From an uncultured Clostridia bacterium (GTDB lineage: Bacteria; Bacillota; Clostridia; Christensenellales; CAG-314): a stretch of 63,697 nt of DNA. The stretch lies in assembly GCA_947625115.1 (NCBI GenBank), contig CANQND010000007.1, forward strand, positions 1 through 63,697, written 5' to 3'. Made by a program: the position numbers and the translations under genes. The notes beneath the pieces are model-generated. The model was not told the DNA's origin and searched no databases. It saw only the letters and a list, made by a program, of their open reading frames with translations. Shown one piece after another: positions 13,919 to 22,079 of the stretch; position 1 is the first letter of the stretch; each line of letters opens with the position of its first letter.

Positions 13919-16570
13919 GTGGCTAAAAAATTTATCTATATGTTTAGCGAAGGCAACGCACAAATGCGTGAGATCCTCGGCGGTAAGGGCGCGAACCTTG
14001 CGGAAATGACCAATATCGGTTTGCCCGTACCCCAAGGTTTTACCATTTCCACCGAAGCATGTACGCAGTACTATGAGGACGGCAGACGTATCAACGACGA
14101 AATAAAAGCCGACATTCTCCGTTACATCAAAAAGTTGGAAAAACTCACCGGCAAAAAGTTCGGCGACAAGCAAAATCCTCTGCTTGTTTCCGTCCGTTCG
14201 GGCGCGCGCGCCTCTATGCCGGGTATGATGGACACGATCCTCAACCTCGGTTTGAACGACGAAGTGGTAGAAGTTCTCGCTCGGCAGAGCAACAATCCGC
14301 GTTGGGCGTGGGACTGTTACAGACGTTTCATTCAGATGTTCAGCGACGTAGTTATGGAAGTAGGCAAAAAGTACTTTGAAGAACTCATCGACAAAATGAA
14401 AGAAAAACGTCACATAACCTACGACGTGGAAATGACGGCGGAAGATCTCCAAGAACTTGTAAGACAGTTCAAAGGGGAGTATCAAGCCAAGATAGGCAAG
14501 CCTTTCCCGCAGGACGCAACCGAACAGTTGTTTGCGGCGGTGGAAGCGGTGTTCCGCAGTTGGGATAACCCTCGCGCCAACGTTTACCGTATGGATCACG
14601 ACATACCTTACAGTTGGGGTACGGCAGTGAACGTTCAGATGATGGCGTTCGGCAATATGGGCGACGATTGCGGCACGGGCGTTGCATTTACGCGTAACCC
14701 CGCCACGGGCGAGAAAGGTCTTATGGGCGAATTTCTAATGAACGCGCAGGGCGAAGACGTCGTTGCGGGCGTTCGTACGCCGATGCCCATTTCTCAAATG
14801 GCGGAAATTTTGCCAGACGTCTACGCACAATTCCTTCAAGTTTGCGAAACTTTGGAACACCATTACAGAGATATGCAGGATATGGAGTTTACCATCGAAC
14901 GCGGCAAGCTGTATATGCTCCAAACCCGTAACGGCAAGCGTACGGCTGCCGCCGCCATAAAGATCGCTTGCGACCTTATCGACGAGGGTATGATCACCGA
15001 ACAGGAAGCTCTTATGCAAATAGACGCCAAGTCGTTGGATATGTTGCTTCACCCCACGTTCGACAACGACGCGCTTAAAGACGCCGACAAGAACAACGTT
15101 GTGGGCAAAGGTATAGCGGCAAGCCCGGGAGCCGCCGCGGGAACGGTTGTGTTTACTCCCGAGGACGCGGTTGCGCTTGGAAAGCAAAAGAAAAAAGTTA
15201 TCCTTGTCCGCCTCGAAACCAGCCCCGAAGACATCGAGGGTATGAAGTACGCGCAAGGTATTCTCACCGTTCGCGGAGGACAAACTTCTCACGCCGCCGT
15301 CGTTGCACGCGGAATGGGTACTTGTTGCGTTTCCGGTTGCGGCGACATAAAGATGGACGAAGCCAACAAGCAATTTGAACTCGGCGGCAAAGTGTTCCAC
15401 GAGGGCGACCCCATAAGTTTGGACGGATCCACGGGTAAAATTTACGACATAGCCATAAAGACCGTTCCGGCAGATCCCAACAGCGGTTACTTCGGACGGA
15501 TAATGCGCCTCGCCGACAAGTACAAGGCATTGGAAGTTCGTACCAACGCCGACACTCCCGCCGACGCGCAACGCGCATTTGAATTGGGCGCGCAAGGTAT
15601 CGGTCTGTGCCGTACCGAGCATATGTTCTTCGGAGAGGGACGTATCGACAAGTTCCGCGAGATGATTGTTTCCGAAACAAAGGAAGAACGCGAACGCGCT
15701 CTTGCCAAGATCGAACCTTTGCAACAATCCGACTTCGAGGGTCTTATGGAGGCTTTGCACGGACAACCCGTTATCATTCGTTTCTTGGATCCTCCTCTTC
15801 ACGAATTTGTACCCACCGACGAACGCGATATAGAAGAACTTGCGCACGCGCAGGGCAAGACCGTCGCTCAGATAAAGCAGATTTGCAACTCTTTGCACGA
15901 GTTTAACCCAATGATGGGACACCGCGGTTGCCGTTTGGCTGTTACCTATCCCGAAATTGCCGAAATGCAAACTCGCGCGGTAATCAAGGCGGCTTTGAAC
16001 GTTCAAAAACGTCACCCCGATTGGAATGTCGTTCCCGAAATTATGATCCCGCTTGTGGGCGAAGTGAAAGAATTGGCATACGTCAAAAAGACAGTTGTCG
16101 CAACCGCCGACCAAGTGATAAAGGAAAGCGGTGCAACTCTCCGTTATCAAGTCGGCACAATGATCGAAATTCCTCGTGCCGCGCTTACTGCGGACGAAAT
16201 CGCCAAGGAAGCGGAGTTCTTCTCTTTCGGCACAAACGACCTCACTCAGATGACGTTCGGTTTCAGCCGTGACGACGCAAGCAAATTCCTCCCCAGCTAC
16301 TATTCAAGCAAGATCTACGAATCCGACCCGTTTGCCCGTTTGGACACGGTAGGCGTAGGCAAACTTATGAAGATGGCTGTCACTCTCGGACGTAGCACTC
16401 GTCCCGAACTTCAATGCGGTATCTGCGGCGAACACGGCGGCGATCCGAGCAGTATCGAATTTGCTCACAGCATAAATCTGACTTACGTATCCTGCTCGCC
16501 TTTCCGCGTACCCATTGCGCGCCTCGCAGCAGCCCAGGCTGCTATCAAACAAAGCAAGGAGAAGAAATAA
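13919..16570 (+). CDS. ppdK: Pyruvate, phosphate dikinase
   Basis: Catalyses the reversible conversion of pyruvate, ATP and phosphate to phosphoenolpyruvate, AMP and pyrophosphate, in glycolysis or gluconeogenesis of anaerobes. At 883 residues it has the full family length. Seen in order: the N-terminal ATP-grasp domain (GGKGANLAEM near residue 22), the swivelling phosphohistidine domain with GGQTSHAAVVARGMGTCC (His near 457), and the C-terminal TIM barrel with the PEP-site CGICGEHGGDP (Cys near 832). The start is GTG at 13919, eight bases after TTTTTGGAGG; no ATG nearby fits. Monocistronic with its own promoter. With fba and gap elsewhere in the window it completes a pyrophosphate-type lower glycolysis. 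Confidence 0.97.
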   Translation: MAKKFIYMFSEGNAQMREILGGKGANLAEMTNIGLPVPQGFTISTEACTQYYEDGRRINDEIKADILRYIKKLEKLTGKKFGDKQNPLLVSVRSGARASMPGMMDTILNLGLNDEVVEVLARQSNNPRWAWDCYRRFIQMFSDVVMEVGKKYFEELIDKMKEKRHITYDVEMTAEDLQELVRQFKGEYQAKIGKPFPQDATEQLFAAVEAVFRSWDNPRANVYRMDHDIPYSWGTAVNVQMMAFGNMGDDCGTGVAFTRNPATGEKGLMGEFLMNAQGEDVVAGVRTPMPISQMAEILPDVYAQFLQVCETLEHHYRDMQDMEFTIERGKLYMLQTRNGKRTAAAAIKIACDLIDEGMITEQEALMQIDAKSLDMLLHPTFDNDALKDADKNNVVGKGIAASPGAAAGTVVFTPEDAVALGKQKKKVILVRLETSPEDIEGMKYAQGILTVRGGQTSHAAVVARGMGTCCVSGCGDIKMDEANKQFELGGKVFHEGDPISLDGSTGKIYDIAIKTVPADPNSGYFGRIMRLADKYKALEVRTNADTPADAQRAFELGAQGIGLCRTEHMFFGEGRIDKFREMIVSETKEERERALAKIEPLQQSDFEGLMEALHGQPVIIRFLDPPLHEFVPTDERDIEELAHAQGKTVAQIKQICNSLHEFNPMMGHRGCRLAVTYPEIAEMQTRAVIKAALNVQKRHPDWNVVPEIMIPLVGEVKELAYVKKTVVATADQVIKESGATLRYQVGTMIEIPRAALTADEIAKEAEFFSFGTNDLTQMTFGFSRDDASKFLPSYYSSKIYESDPFARLDTVGVGKLMKMAVTLGRSTRPELQCGICGEHGGDPSSIEFAHSINLTYVSCSPFRVPIARLAAAQAAIKQSKEKK

Positions 16571-16574
16571 GCCG

Positions 16575-16688
16575 TTTTGGAGTTTCTCCATCAGCTTTGA
16601 AGAAGCCAAGCAGTTCCGCCGAGAGGTTTATAACGTTTTGACGCGCGAATCTCAATGGCAGGAGATTAACGTTGACGTGTACATTTAA
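16575..16688 (+). pseudogene. Gene remnant (C-terminal fragment) after ppdK
   Basis: Just after the ppdK stop, another plus frame reads a protein-like tail (SFEEAKQFRREVYNVLTRES, then QWQEINVDVYI) to TAA at 16686-16688. It has no start or ribosome site of its own. I do not recognise the family. It most likely marks a gene whose 5' part was lost when the island was inserted or rearranged. Confidence 0.35.
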
Positions 16689-17314
16689 CGCAAGACCACT
16701 GCGTTAAAAAGTGGTGGTCTTGCGCGAATGCAGTTCGACGGAAGATCGAATCTGGTGTTTAGTTGTATACTGTCCCTGTTTGGTAATATTTCCAATACTT
16801 TATGTCTTACAGGATCTGCAATAATACACTGAAATCTATCTCCCGCATTTCCCTTAAATTCATCTATACTGAATACTCTCGGAGATTTGTATATCTCCCT
16901 ACTGTACATATTCATTACTCTCATAACGGTATATGAACTTACTCCGAATCTTTGAGCAATGTTCTTGTATGAAACCAACTCTCTGCATTCCCTGAGTATA
17001 TGCATATATACTCTCTGCGTCATGTGGTGGTATCTTGGTAAGAAACCATACTTTTCACTAAACCTTTTCCCGCATTCACAACATACATATCTTCGCTTTC
17101 TTAATCTAATAATTATGCTTTTGCCATTATACGGAACGTCTTTAATATCTTGCAATCGGTAGTCGTGTACTCTCTTGGTGATATGCCCGCACTGCGGACA
17201 TACCACCTCCCTGCTTTCGGTACTTACATATACGACAATATTATTAGAATAATTTTCAACTTTTTCTACAAAAACGTTTCCCAAATCCAGAAACTTTGTG
17301 ATACAATTATCCAT
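16685..17314 (-). pseudogene. ISL3-family transposase, C-terminally truncated
   Basis: 209 codons remain of about 400. Visible parts are the N-terminal zinc-finger domain (VCPQCGHITKRVHDY ... CCECGKRF), the helix-turn-helix (SYKNIAQRFGVSSYTVMRVM) and the start of the DDE catalytic domain with its first acidic residue (FSIDEFKGNAG...CIIADP). After about LPNRDSI (near 16757) the frame leaves the family and reads unrelated sequence. The other catalytic acids are missing, so it cannot be active. AT-rich and unlike the flanking genes. Confidence 0.85.
16689..16724. other. Perfect inverted repeat at island boundary
   Basis: Arms CGCAAGACCAC and GTGGTCTTGCG pair over 11 bp with a 14-base loop. It sits at the boundary between ppdK-side DNA and the truncated transposase. 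It could act as a terminator for ppdK, though no T tract follows, or be part of an element end. Confidence 0.5.
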
Positions 17315-17425
17315 AGAGCAATCTCCCTTTTTCCTAGTGGTTTTTCCAATTCAATTATACACTGAAAAAGAGTCTTTGCTCTATCTTTTTTGCTTGCACC
17401 CCAACATTTATTATAGAACCAAATT
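17315..17425. mobile_element. Probable upstream end of the ISL3 remnant
   Basis: Non-coding AT-rich DNA before the transposase start. The string CACCCCAACATTTATTATAG, followed by AACC, resembles, from memory, the terminal segment of ISL3-type elements of Firmicutes. The matching inverted end was lost with the 3' half of the transposase, so the boundary cannot be confirmed here. Confidence 0.35.
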
Positions 17426-17505
17426 TTCTTTACAAAAAAGTACATAATTTTTTGCAAACGAGCCGTTAGGCATTGTACAATAAAATTTACGGGCAAGAAA
17501 GATTA

Positions 17506-18108
17506 CTATTTTACAAACCATTTGTAGACGGGATTCATTGCGGCGTATTTATGGTAAAACTCGCCGTAGTGGTTGAGCATACAATTCCACGGTTTATCAA
17601 TCGTATAGTGGACGATACGCGGTTGGGTGATTTGCATTATAGCGTCACGAACTTCCGGCATAAACTTTTCGGGGCAATCTAAATTATTCCATTGCATATT
17701 CCAAGACGGAGAAATAAGACCTATGTCGCCTCTGCAAACAAGGTTGAGTATGTCTTGATCTATATAGATGAATTTGCGCCGTTGCTTTATGATTTCTATT
17801 GCTTTATCAAGATAGTGTCTTTGATTGAATTGTTTGCTGTCAATTACCATAACACCGGCGTTAATATAGTTGAGGTAGGACAGTCCAAGTGACTGTATGT
17901 ATTCGGCATCATCGGCAGTGGAGTAGTTGAGCGCGCCATAAACCGAGCGAGAGTTATCGACTTCATTGAGAAGTTCACCGATGTCGCAGTTTACTACGAG
18001 ATCGACATCAAGATAAATAAACTTGTCAATGCCTATTTCTTCAAAGTATTTAGGCAGAAACAGACGATAATATGACTCTTTGGTATAGTGCGCCCAAGTG
18101 TAAACTTG
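17506..18108 (-). pseudogene. Glycosyltransferase family 8, 5'-truncated
   Basis: The minus-strand frame reads from WAHYTKESYYRLFLPKYFEE through IDKFIYLDVDLVVNCDIGEL (the DxD metal and UDP-sugar site) and INAGVMVIDSKQF to a C-terminal KPWNCMLNHYG motif. These are landmarks of GT8 glycosyltransferases used for LPS-like or wall glycans. The N-terminal nucleotide-binding strand is absent and an in-frame stop lies at 18109-18111, exactly where the oppositely oriented helicase fragment begins. An internal ATG at 17850 could start a 114-residue fragment, but it would lack the DxD site. Not functional. Confidence 0.85.
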
Positions 18109-18110
18109 TT

Positions 18111-19034
18111 ATAATGACAGATAGAAAAATAAATTGTCAACCTATGATGGTATACAGAACCGTTGCAGGTAATATGGCGAGAGGACATTACAATCAAAGA
18201 CAAATTGATGTAATTAAAAACGAGGTTATTCCTGAACAAAATTTGAATGTCGAGGACTCGTCAGTTGGAATAATTACTCCATATCGCGCACAAGCAAATT
18301 GTTTGCAAAAAGAATTCTGCAACACTACAATTAAAGCAGATACAGTAGATAAATTTCAAGGGCAAGAACGTAGCGTTATAATTTTGTCTACCGTTGACAA
18401 TCAAATCGGAGAATTTGTTTCAAATCCCAATCGCTTGAATGTAGCTATATCACGTGCCGTTGATAGATTTATTGTTGTTACAGATGGAAATGACAACGAC
18501 AAAATTTCTCCTGTTCATGAACTCATTGAGTACATACAATATCACAATCATGATATTATAAACAGCAAAATCAATTCTGTCTTTGATTGTTTATATGAAG
18601 TAAACGCTAAATCCAGAGAAATGATTTTACGCAAATACGGAAAGTTAAGTGAATATGACAGTGAAAACTTGATGTTTTCAATCATAAAAAATATTTTGGC
18701 TGAAAGACGTTTCTCGTGGTTTAACGTGGCTATGCATGTACCGTTTAGGTTATTACTTGGCGAACTGAGAGATTTAACACCTAGAGAAATGGAGTTTGCA
18801 AGTAACGATTGGACACATGTAGATTTTTTAATATTTTCAAAGCTGTCACATAATCCTATCCTCGTGATAGAAGTAGATGGATTCGCCTTTCACAATAACG
18901 AAAGGCAAAAAGAGCGTGATAGGCTGAAAGATTCGATACTCTGTAAATACGGTATTCCAATTTTAAGGTTAAGTACGGTAGGCAGTAATGAAAAAAATCG
19001 CATATGTGAGAAGCTGTCGGAATTAACCTTATAA
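18111..19034 (+). pseudogene. Superfamily 1 helicase / nuclease C-terminal fragment
   Basis: About 305 residues remain. The C-terminal helicase core is visible: VGIITPYRAQANCLQKEF, then VDKFQGQERSVIILSTV (motif V) and NRLNVAISRAVDRFIVV (motif VI). A PD-(D/E)XK-like nuclease domain follows (WTHVDFLIF...ILVIEVDGFAFH...RDRLKDSILCKYGIPILRLST). This is the tail of a large Dna2/UvrD-like AAA_12-DUF2726-type protein; Walker A and B are missing. The first usable ATGs (18072 or 18114) lie at the junction with the GT8 remnant, so this is a broken gene rather than a small helicase. AT-rich. Confidence 0.8.
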
Positions 19035-19047
19035 AATAATTGAATAA

Positions 19048-19214
19048 AAAATAAGATAGCCAATGGACATGGAAAACAAACAATTTTTCCTGATGGGACA
19101 AGAGTTGTTATGCGTTTATATTCTAAATCCGGTAGTCCGGCAGTTGAAATTCGCATTATAAAATCAGAAAAGATTAAATCACAAAAAATTCACTTTGAGG
19201 AGGAAAGAAAATGA
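19048..19214 (+). pseudogene. Polymorphic toxin C-terminal domain, 5'-truncated
   Basis: An in-frame stop is followed by a coherent frame IKNKIANGHGKQTIFPDGTR VVMRLYSKSGSPAVEIRI and onward to KIHFEEERK, then TGA at 19212-19214. The NGHGK..F.DGT...R....SG.PAVEI pattern resembles the ends of secreted nuclease toxin tips (phage-barnase/EndoU-like group). Its stop overlaps the next start (ATGA), the usual toxin-immunity coupling. There is no start codon or upstream toxin body, so it is an orphan C-terminal module. Confidence 0.55.
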
Positions 19215-19498
19215 CGAGATGGCAATTTGATGAAAATATGATACAAATGTTCAAAAGCATTGTTGGCAAGCAGTTTTTGTCTTTTGAAATGGATTCCTCT
19301 GTGGAAGGACAGTCCTATGGCATAGCGCGTTTAATTTTTGATAAAACTTCTATATTGCTTAAAAACGAAGAAGAAGAGATTGCCATGCTTGAAATGTTAT
19401 CTCCGTCCGCAATCATATGCTTTGGAACACCGTTCAAGGAAATGCGTGGAAATATCTTAGCCGTAGATTATCTCGCTTCGAGAAAGGTGGTGAGATAA
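19211..19498 (+). CDS. Putative immunity protein of the truncated toxin
   Basis: A 95-residue acidic soluble protein (MTRWQFDENMIQMFKSIVGK...), with no signal peptide or membrane segment. I do not recognise the family. The ATG overlaps the TGA of the toxin-tip fragment by four bases, and GAGGAGGAAAG is well placed. Its position immediately after a toxin C-terminal domain makes an immunity role likely by context only. Its stop overlaps the next start by one base (TAATG), so cassettes one and two are joined in one transcript. Confidence 0.6.
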   Translation: MTRWQFDENMIQMFKSIVGKQFLSFEMDSSVEGQSYGIARLIFDKTSILLKNEEEEIAMLEMLSPSAIICFGTPFKEMRGNILAVDYLASRKVVR

Positions 19499-19869
19499 TG
19501 GGCGGGCGCGGAACATTTGCAAGCGGAAAGAATGTGGCATACACATACGAAACCGTTGACAAAATTGAGGGTGTGAAAGTACTAAAAGGATTAGGAAAAA
19601 ATCATGATTTGCCACAAGAAGCCCATTCCAGCAAGGCTTATTTGGCTCTATATTCAGATGGCTCTTTTAAGCAATATCGTGAATTTAATCCCGATCACAC
19701 GGTTGCCTTTGATATTGACTATCATCCCGAACCCAAGTTGATTGGGAACAATATGCGGGTATATCATATCCATTTTTATAGAAATGGCGTTCGTGACAAA
19801 TTAGGTCGTCTTTTAAGCGACGAAGAATATGAAAAATACAAAAAATATTTTGGAGGACGAAAAGGGTGA
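19498..19869 (+). CDS. Small GGRG-type toxin-like protein
   Basis: A 123-residue protein beginning MGGRGTFASGKNVAYTY; the frame is open upstream but ATG 19498 overlaps the previous stop, so I start there. The MGGRG opening followed by a compact beta-rich domain with conserved-looking HIHFYRNG and YHPEP segments is a pattern I associate with small toxin-tip or phage-head-associated proteins in Firmicutes. The catalytic mechanism is not evident. GTGA overlap with the next gene supports a toxin-immunity pair. Confidence 0.5.
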   Translation: MGGRGTFASGKNVAYTYETVDKIEGVKVLKGLGKNHDLPQEAHSSKAYLALYSDGSFKQYREFNPDHTVAFDIDYHPEPKLIGNNMRVYHIHFYRNGVRDKLGRLLSDEEYEKYKKYFGGRKG

Positions 19870-20168
19870 ATAACCAAGAAATTACAGAGTTTAGAGAAAT
19901 GTTGTATTATGGAATGGACAATATCATTTTTAATATAGCTGGAACTGTATTTCAAATAAATTCCGGTTGGGAAAACGATGTTCATTCAATTTTGGTTTAC
20001 AGAATAATCAAAAAGTCATCGACAGAAGGGTCAGAGGTGTATGAAGAAATATTCGATTCCAACGATTCTCGTGCAGAGGAGAACATCAAACGATTTTTTG
20101 ACGAGCCCATCTTCGACGGCAAGACCTTTTGGGAAGTTGAGCAAGAAATAGAGTGGGTGGATGATTGA
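19866..20168 (+). CDS. Putative immunity protein of the GGRG-type protein
   Basis: A 100-residue acidic protein starting with GTG at 19866, overlapping the upstream stop by four bases. Its end, RFFDEPIFDGKTFWEVEQEI then EWVDD, resembles the acidic C-terminal F.G.T..E...EIE tails of small immunity proteins. No signal peptide or membrane helix. The role is assigned by layout; the family is not recognised. Followed by a terminator, which closes the two-cassette transcript. Confidence 0.55.
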   Translation: MNNQEITEFREMLYYGMDNIIFNIAGTVFQINSGWENDVHSILVYRIIKKSSTEGSEVYEEIFDSNDSRAEENIKRFFDEPIFDGKTFWEVEQEIEWVDD

Positions 20169-20425
20169 ATCCTACTATTTACTTTCGCTTATTGCAAGTA
20201 GTGTAGTGGCACAAGCGAAAATACGACATTCGAGGGCGGCTAAATAGCAGTCGTAAAAAAATAAAACACAATATATGTGGTTTGGGGCTTATTTCTTAAT
20301 GAAATAGCCCTTTTCTTGTGATTCCAAAAGGGTAAAAACGAAAAAAATATTTCTTTTCACGCAAATTACACTTGATTTGAAAATAAGAAATTGTATGACA
20401 AAAGAGTCCTAAGATTTATGAATAA
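20169..20425. other. Cassette-separating intergenic region
   Basis: AT-rich with no gene. It holds the terminator at 20284-20315 and the string GCAAGTAGTGTAGTGGCACA (near 20194), which partly matches TAAGTAGTACAGCAGCCCAA near 21318. This suggests that cassette ends share ancestry. Confidence 0.4.
20284..20315 (+). terminator. Terminator after toxin-immunity cassette 2
   Basis: Stem GGGCTTATTTC/GAAATAGCCC with loop TTAAT, followed by TTTTC. Its stem resembles that of the terminator at 21412-21446. Confidence 0.75.
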
Positions 20426-20605
20426 ATGCATTTTATAGATTTTGATAATAGCATGTTCAGATACTTGAAATATGTTGTTATAAAGGGTATAATAGTCTAC
20501 GGTCGGGCACCGAGCAAAATTTTCTGTTTGGCAAAACTTTGCGGAGTGGAAGTAATTGCTTTTGAAAGCGACTTCGGCTTATCTCACAAAAAGGAGGTAG
20601 GCTGA
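20426..20605 (+). CDS. Small ORF before the Ntox50 gene
   Basis: 59 codons: MHFIDFDNSMFRYLKYVVIK, a hydrophobic middle (GIIVYGRAPSKIFCLAKLCG) and VEVIAFESDFGLSHKKEVG. It ends at 20605, one base before the Ntox50 start, and its 3' end contains that gene's AGGAGGT site. It may be a leader peptide, a fragment of a longer upstream toxin or phage protein, or chance. There is no clear ribosome site of its own. Confidence 0.35.
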   Translation: MHFIDFDNSMFRYLKYVVIKGIIVYGRAPSKIFCLAKLCGVEVIAFESDFGLSHKKEVG

Positions 20606-20606
20606 T

Positions 20607-20948
20607 ATGGGCGCAGGATATAGCGGACATTTCAATGGCACAAAAGGCGGCAGAACAACTCTGCATATCGGTAGGCAGGGTAAACATATTGTCGGGAACA
20701 AAAACTATATACCCGGGAGAAGCATATTTTTAGGTACAATAGAAGAAGCTCAGCAACTAGTGCGTAAATTTTCGGGAACGGGAACACACTTGGGACCTAA
20801 TAAAGAACGTGTTGATTTTGGTAGAATTATAGGTTACTATATTGATCCAAATACCGGGGAGAAAGTACCGACAACGTGGGGTATCATTCATTACTCAAAA
20901 AATGGCGCACATATTGTGCCGAGTCAACCACAACATAAGGAGAATTAA
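20607..20948 (+). CDS. Polymorphic toxin type 50 domain protein (Ntox50)
   Basis: 113 residues beginning MGAGYSGHFNGTKGG, then the type 50 toxin signature: HIGRQGKHIVGNKNYIPGRS near residues 20-40, FSGTG, RVDFGRIIGYYIDPNTGEK near 75-93, TTWGIIHYSKNGAHIVPSQP at the end. Known Ntox50 domains are predicted RNase-like tips of secreted effectors. Here the domain stands alone with no secretion or trafficking module, so it is an orphan cassette. A strong AGGAGGT precedes the ATG. The next gene begins two bases after its stop and is the likely immunity gene. Confidence 0.8.
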   Translation: MGAGYSGHFNGTKGGRTTLHIGRQGKHIVGNKNYIPGRSIFLGTIEEAQQLVRKFSGTGTHLGPNKERVDFGRIIGYYIDPNTGEKVPTTWGIIHYSKNGAHIVPSQPQHKEN

Positions 20949-20950
20949 AG

Positions 20951-21244
20951 ATGATTTACGAAAAAGAACATAACGGGTTTTCAAAATTGATTGATTTTGT
21001 ACTCGAACATTGGTATGCACATACGGTTTACGATTTAGTATTCCGCTTTGTATATGACGACAAAGTAATCGAAGCGAAGTACGACACAATGTTTGAATCA
21101 GATAACGGCGAAGAATTGGACTCTCCCGAATATGATGAATATAATGCTATGGCTTTTGAAAATCTTGAAACACATGAACTCTTTGAAATCAATTACAAAA
21201 ATTTACCCAAAGAGCTTTATTGCAACGGCAAAAGAATTATCTAA
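20951..21244 (+). CDS. Putative immunity protein for the Ntox50 toxin
   Basis: A 97-residue acidic soluble protein (MIYEKEHNGFSKLIDFVLEH WYAHTVYDLVFRFVYDDKVI...). AAGGAGAA lies before the ATG. Its position two bases after an Ntox50 gene, small size and acidity fit an immunity protein that binds the basic toxin. The family is not recognised by me. A terminator at 21412 closes the unit. Confidence 0.6.
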   Translation: MIYEKEHNGFSKLIDFVLEHWYAHTVYDLVFRFVYDDKVIEAKYDTMFESDNGEELDSPEYDEYNAMAFENLETHELFEINYKNLPKELYCNGKRII

Positions 21245-21411
21245 AAAAGAATAGCGAACAAAGTTGGAGCATATGTTTGCCCGAAATAGAGAATAGGTAA
21301 CAGCACATCGCTCCTGTAAGTAGTACAGCAGCCCAAGCCAATATCAAAAACCCCCGCAAGTAAGGCAAATTCGCCATATGTGGTAGCAAAAATTTAATAA
21401 TTTGCAACAAC

Positions 21412-21446
21412 AAAGAGCTTATTTCGCACGGAAATAGGCTCTTTTG
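21412..21446 (+). terminator. Terminator after toxin-immunity cassette 3
   Basis: Stem AAAGAGCTTATTTC/GAAATAGGCTCTTT (14 bp with one G-U), five-base loop, then TTTTGTT. The CTTATTTC..GAAATAG core is shared with 20284-20315. Confidence 0.8.
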
Positions 21447-21531
21447 TTACGCCGATAAGAATATCGTGCGCGGTCGCTTGCGTTGTTGAAGAGATTTTTT
21501 GTTGTTTTTTGACGGAATATATGGTATAATT

Positions 21532-21540
21532 ACCCTATAT
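21532..21540 (+). promoter_or_regulatory. Extended -10 promoter of the plsC pseudogene
   Basis: TGGTATAAT (TG-N-TATAAT) directly before the acyltransferase remnant. No well-spaced -35 is seen. A relic of the gene's former promoter. Confidence 0.4.
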
Positions 21541-21945
21541 GCACGCGGAGCATACAGCGGAGAAGCACGTCAAATTCAGACATAAATTTTATTTCGCGTT
21601 GTTGCGCCCGATTGCGCGGCTTTTGGCGTGAAGATATAATTTCAAAACCAAAAGCGTAAAACTCGACAAAAAGCAGAACTATCTGATTTGTCCAATCATC
21701 AAGGTTTTCTCGATCCCGCTTTCGTCGCCATAACGATAAAACGCCCCATTTACTTTGTGGCAAGCGACATTCTTTGGTCGTGCAAGTGGGTATATTCGAC
21801 TGCTTTTGCACGATTTCGGTCCGATCGGAATGAGAAAGGGCGCGGTGGATATTTCCTGTATTCGTACGCTGTGTTCGGTTGTCAAGGAGGGCGGAACGGT
21901 CGCGCTCTTTCCCGAGGGCAACTGTCAATGGAACGTTAGTCAATA
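21538..21945 (+). pseudogene. 1-acyl-glycerol-3-phosphate acyltransferase (PlsC-like), frameshifted
   Basis: Fragments in more than one plus frame add up to a PlsC-like protein: KHVKFRHKFYFALLRPIARL; NHQGFLDPAFVAITIKRPIY with the HxxxxD catalytic motif (in NHQGFLD); HDFGPIGMRKGAVDISCIRT; VVKEGGTVALFPEGNCQWN with the substrate-binding FPEG motif. Stops and shifts separate the pieces, and the C-terminal third is missing. Codon use is like the host, so this is a decayed resident gene at the island's right edge rather than island cargo. An intact PlsC paralogue lies at 39445-40245. Confidence 0.8.
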
Positions 21946-22079
21946 GTAACGCGCAAGGATACATATCGGGGTGGCGAATAGACGAATTTTATTTACACGC
22001 CCGCTTCGCAAGCGTACGACAAGCGGGTCGCGGCAAAAAGTAACGGTTACGGCAATATAAATATATAAAGGTAATGATT

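Noticed and set aside
14735-16150. A 471-codon minus frame antisense to ppdK, and similar long antisense frames opposite malQ, glgB, glgP and the Y-family polymerase.
   Set aside because: These are mirror frames of strongly biased, clearly identified genes; none has its own start signals or domains.
16685-17314. An intact ISL3 insertion sequence.
   Set aside because: About half of the transposase, two catalytic acids and one end are missing.
21530-21964. A 144-codon minus frame over the acyltransferase remnant.
   Set aside because: The plus strand gives clear HxxxxD and FPEG acyltransferase motifs across frames; the minus frame has no recognisable content.
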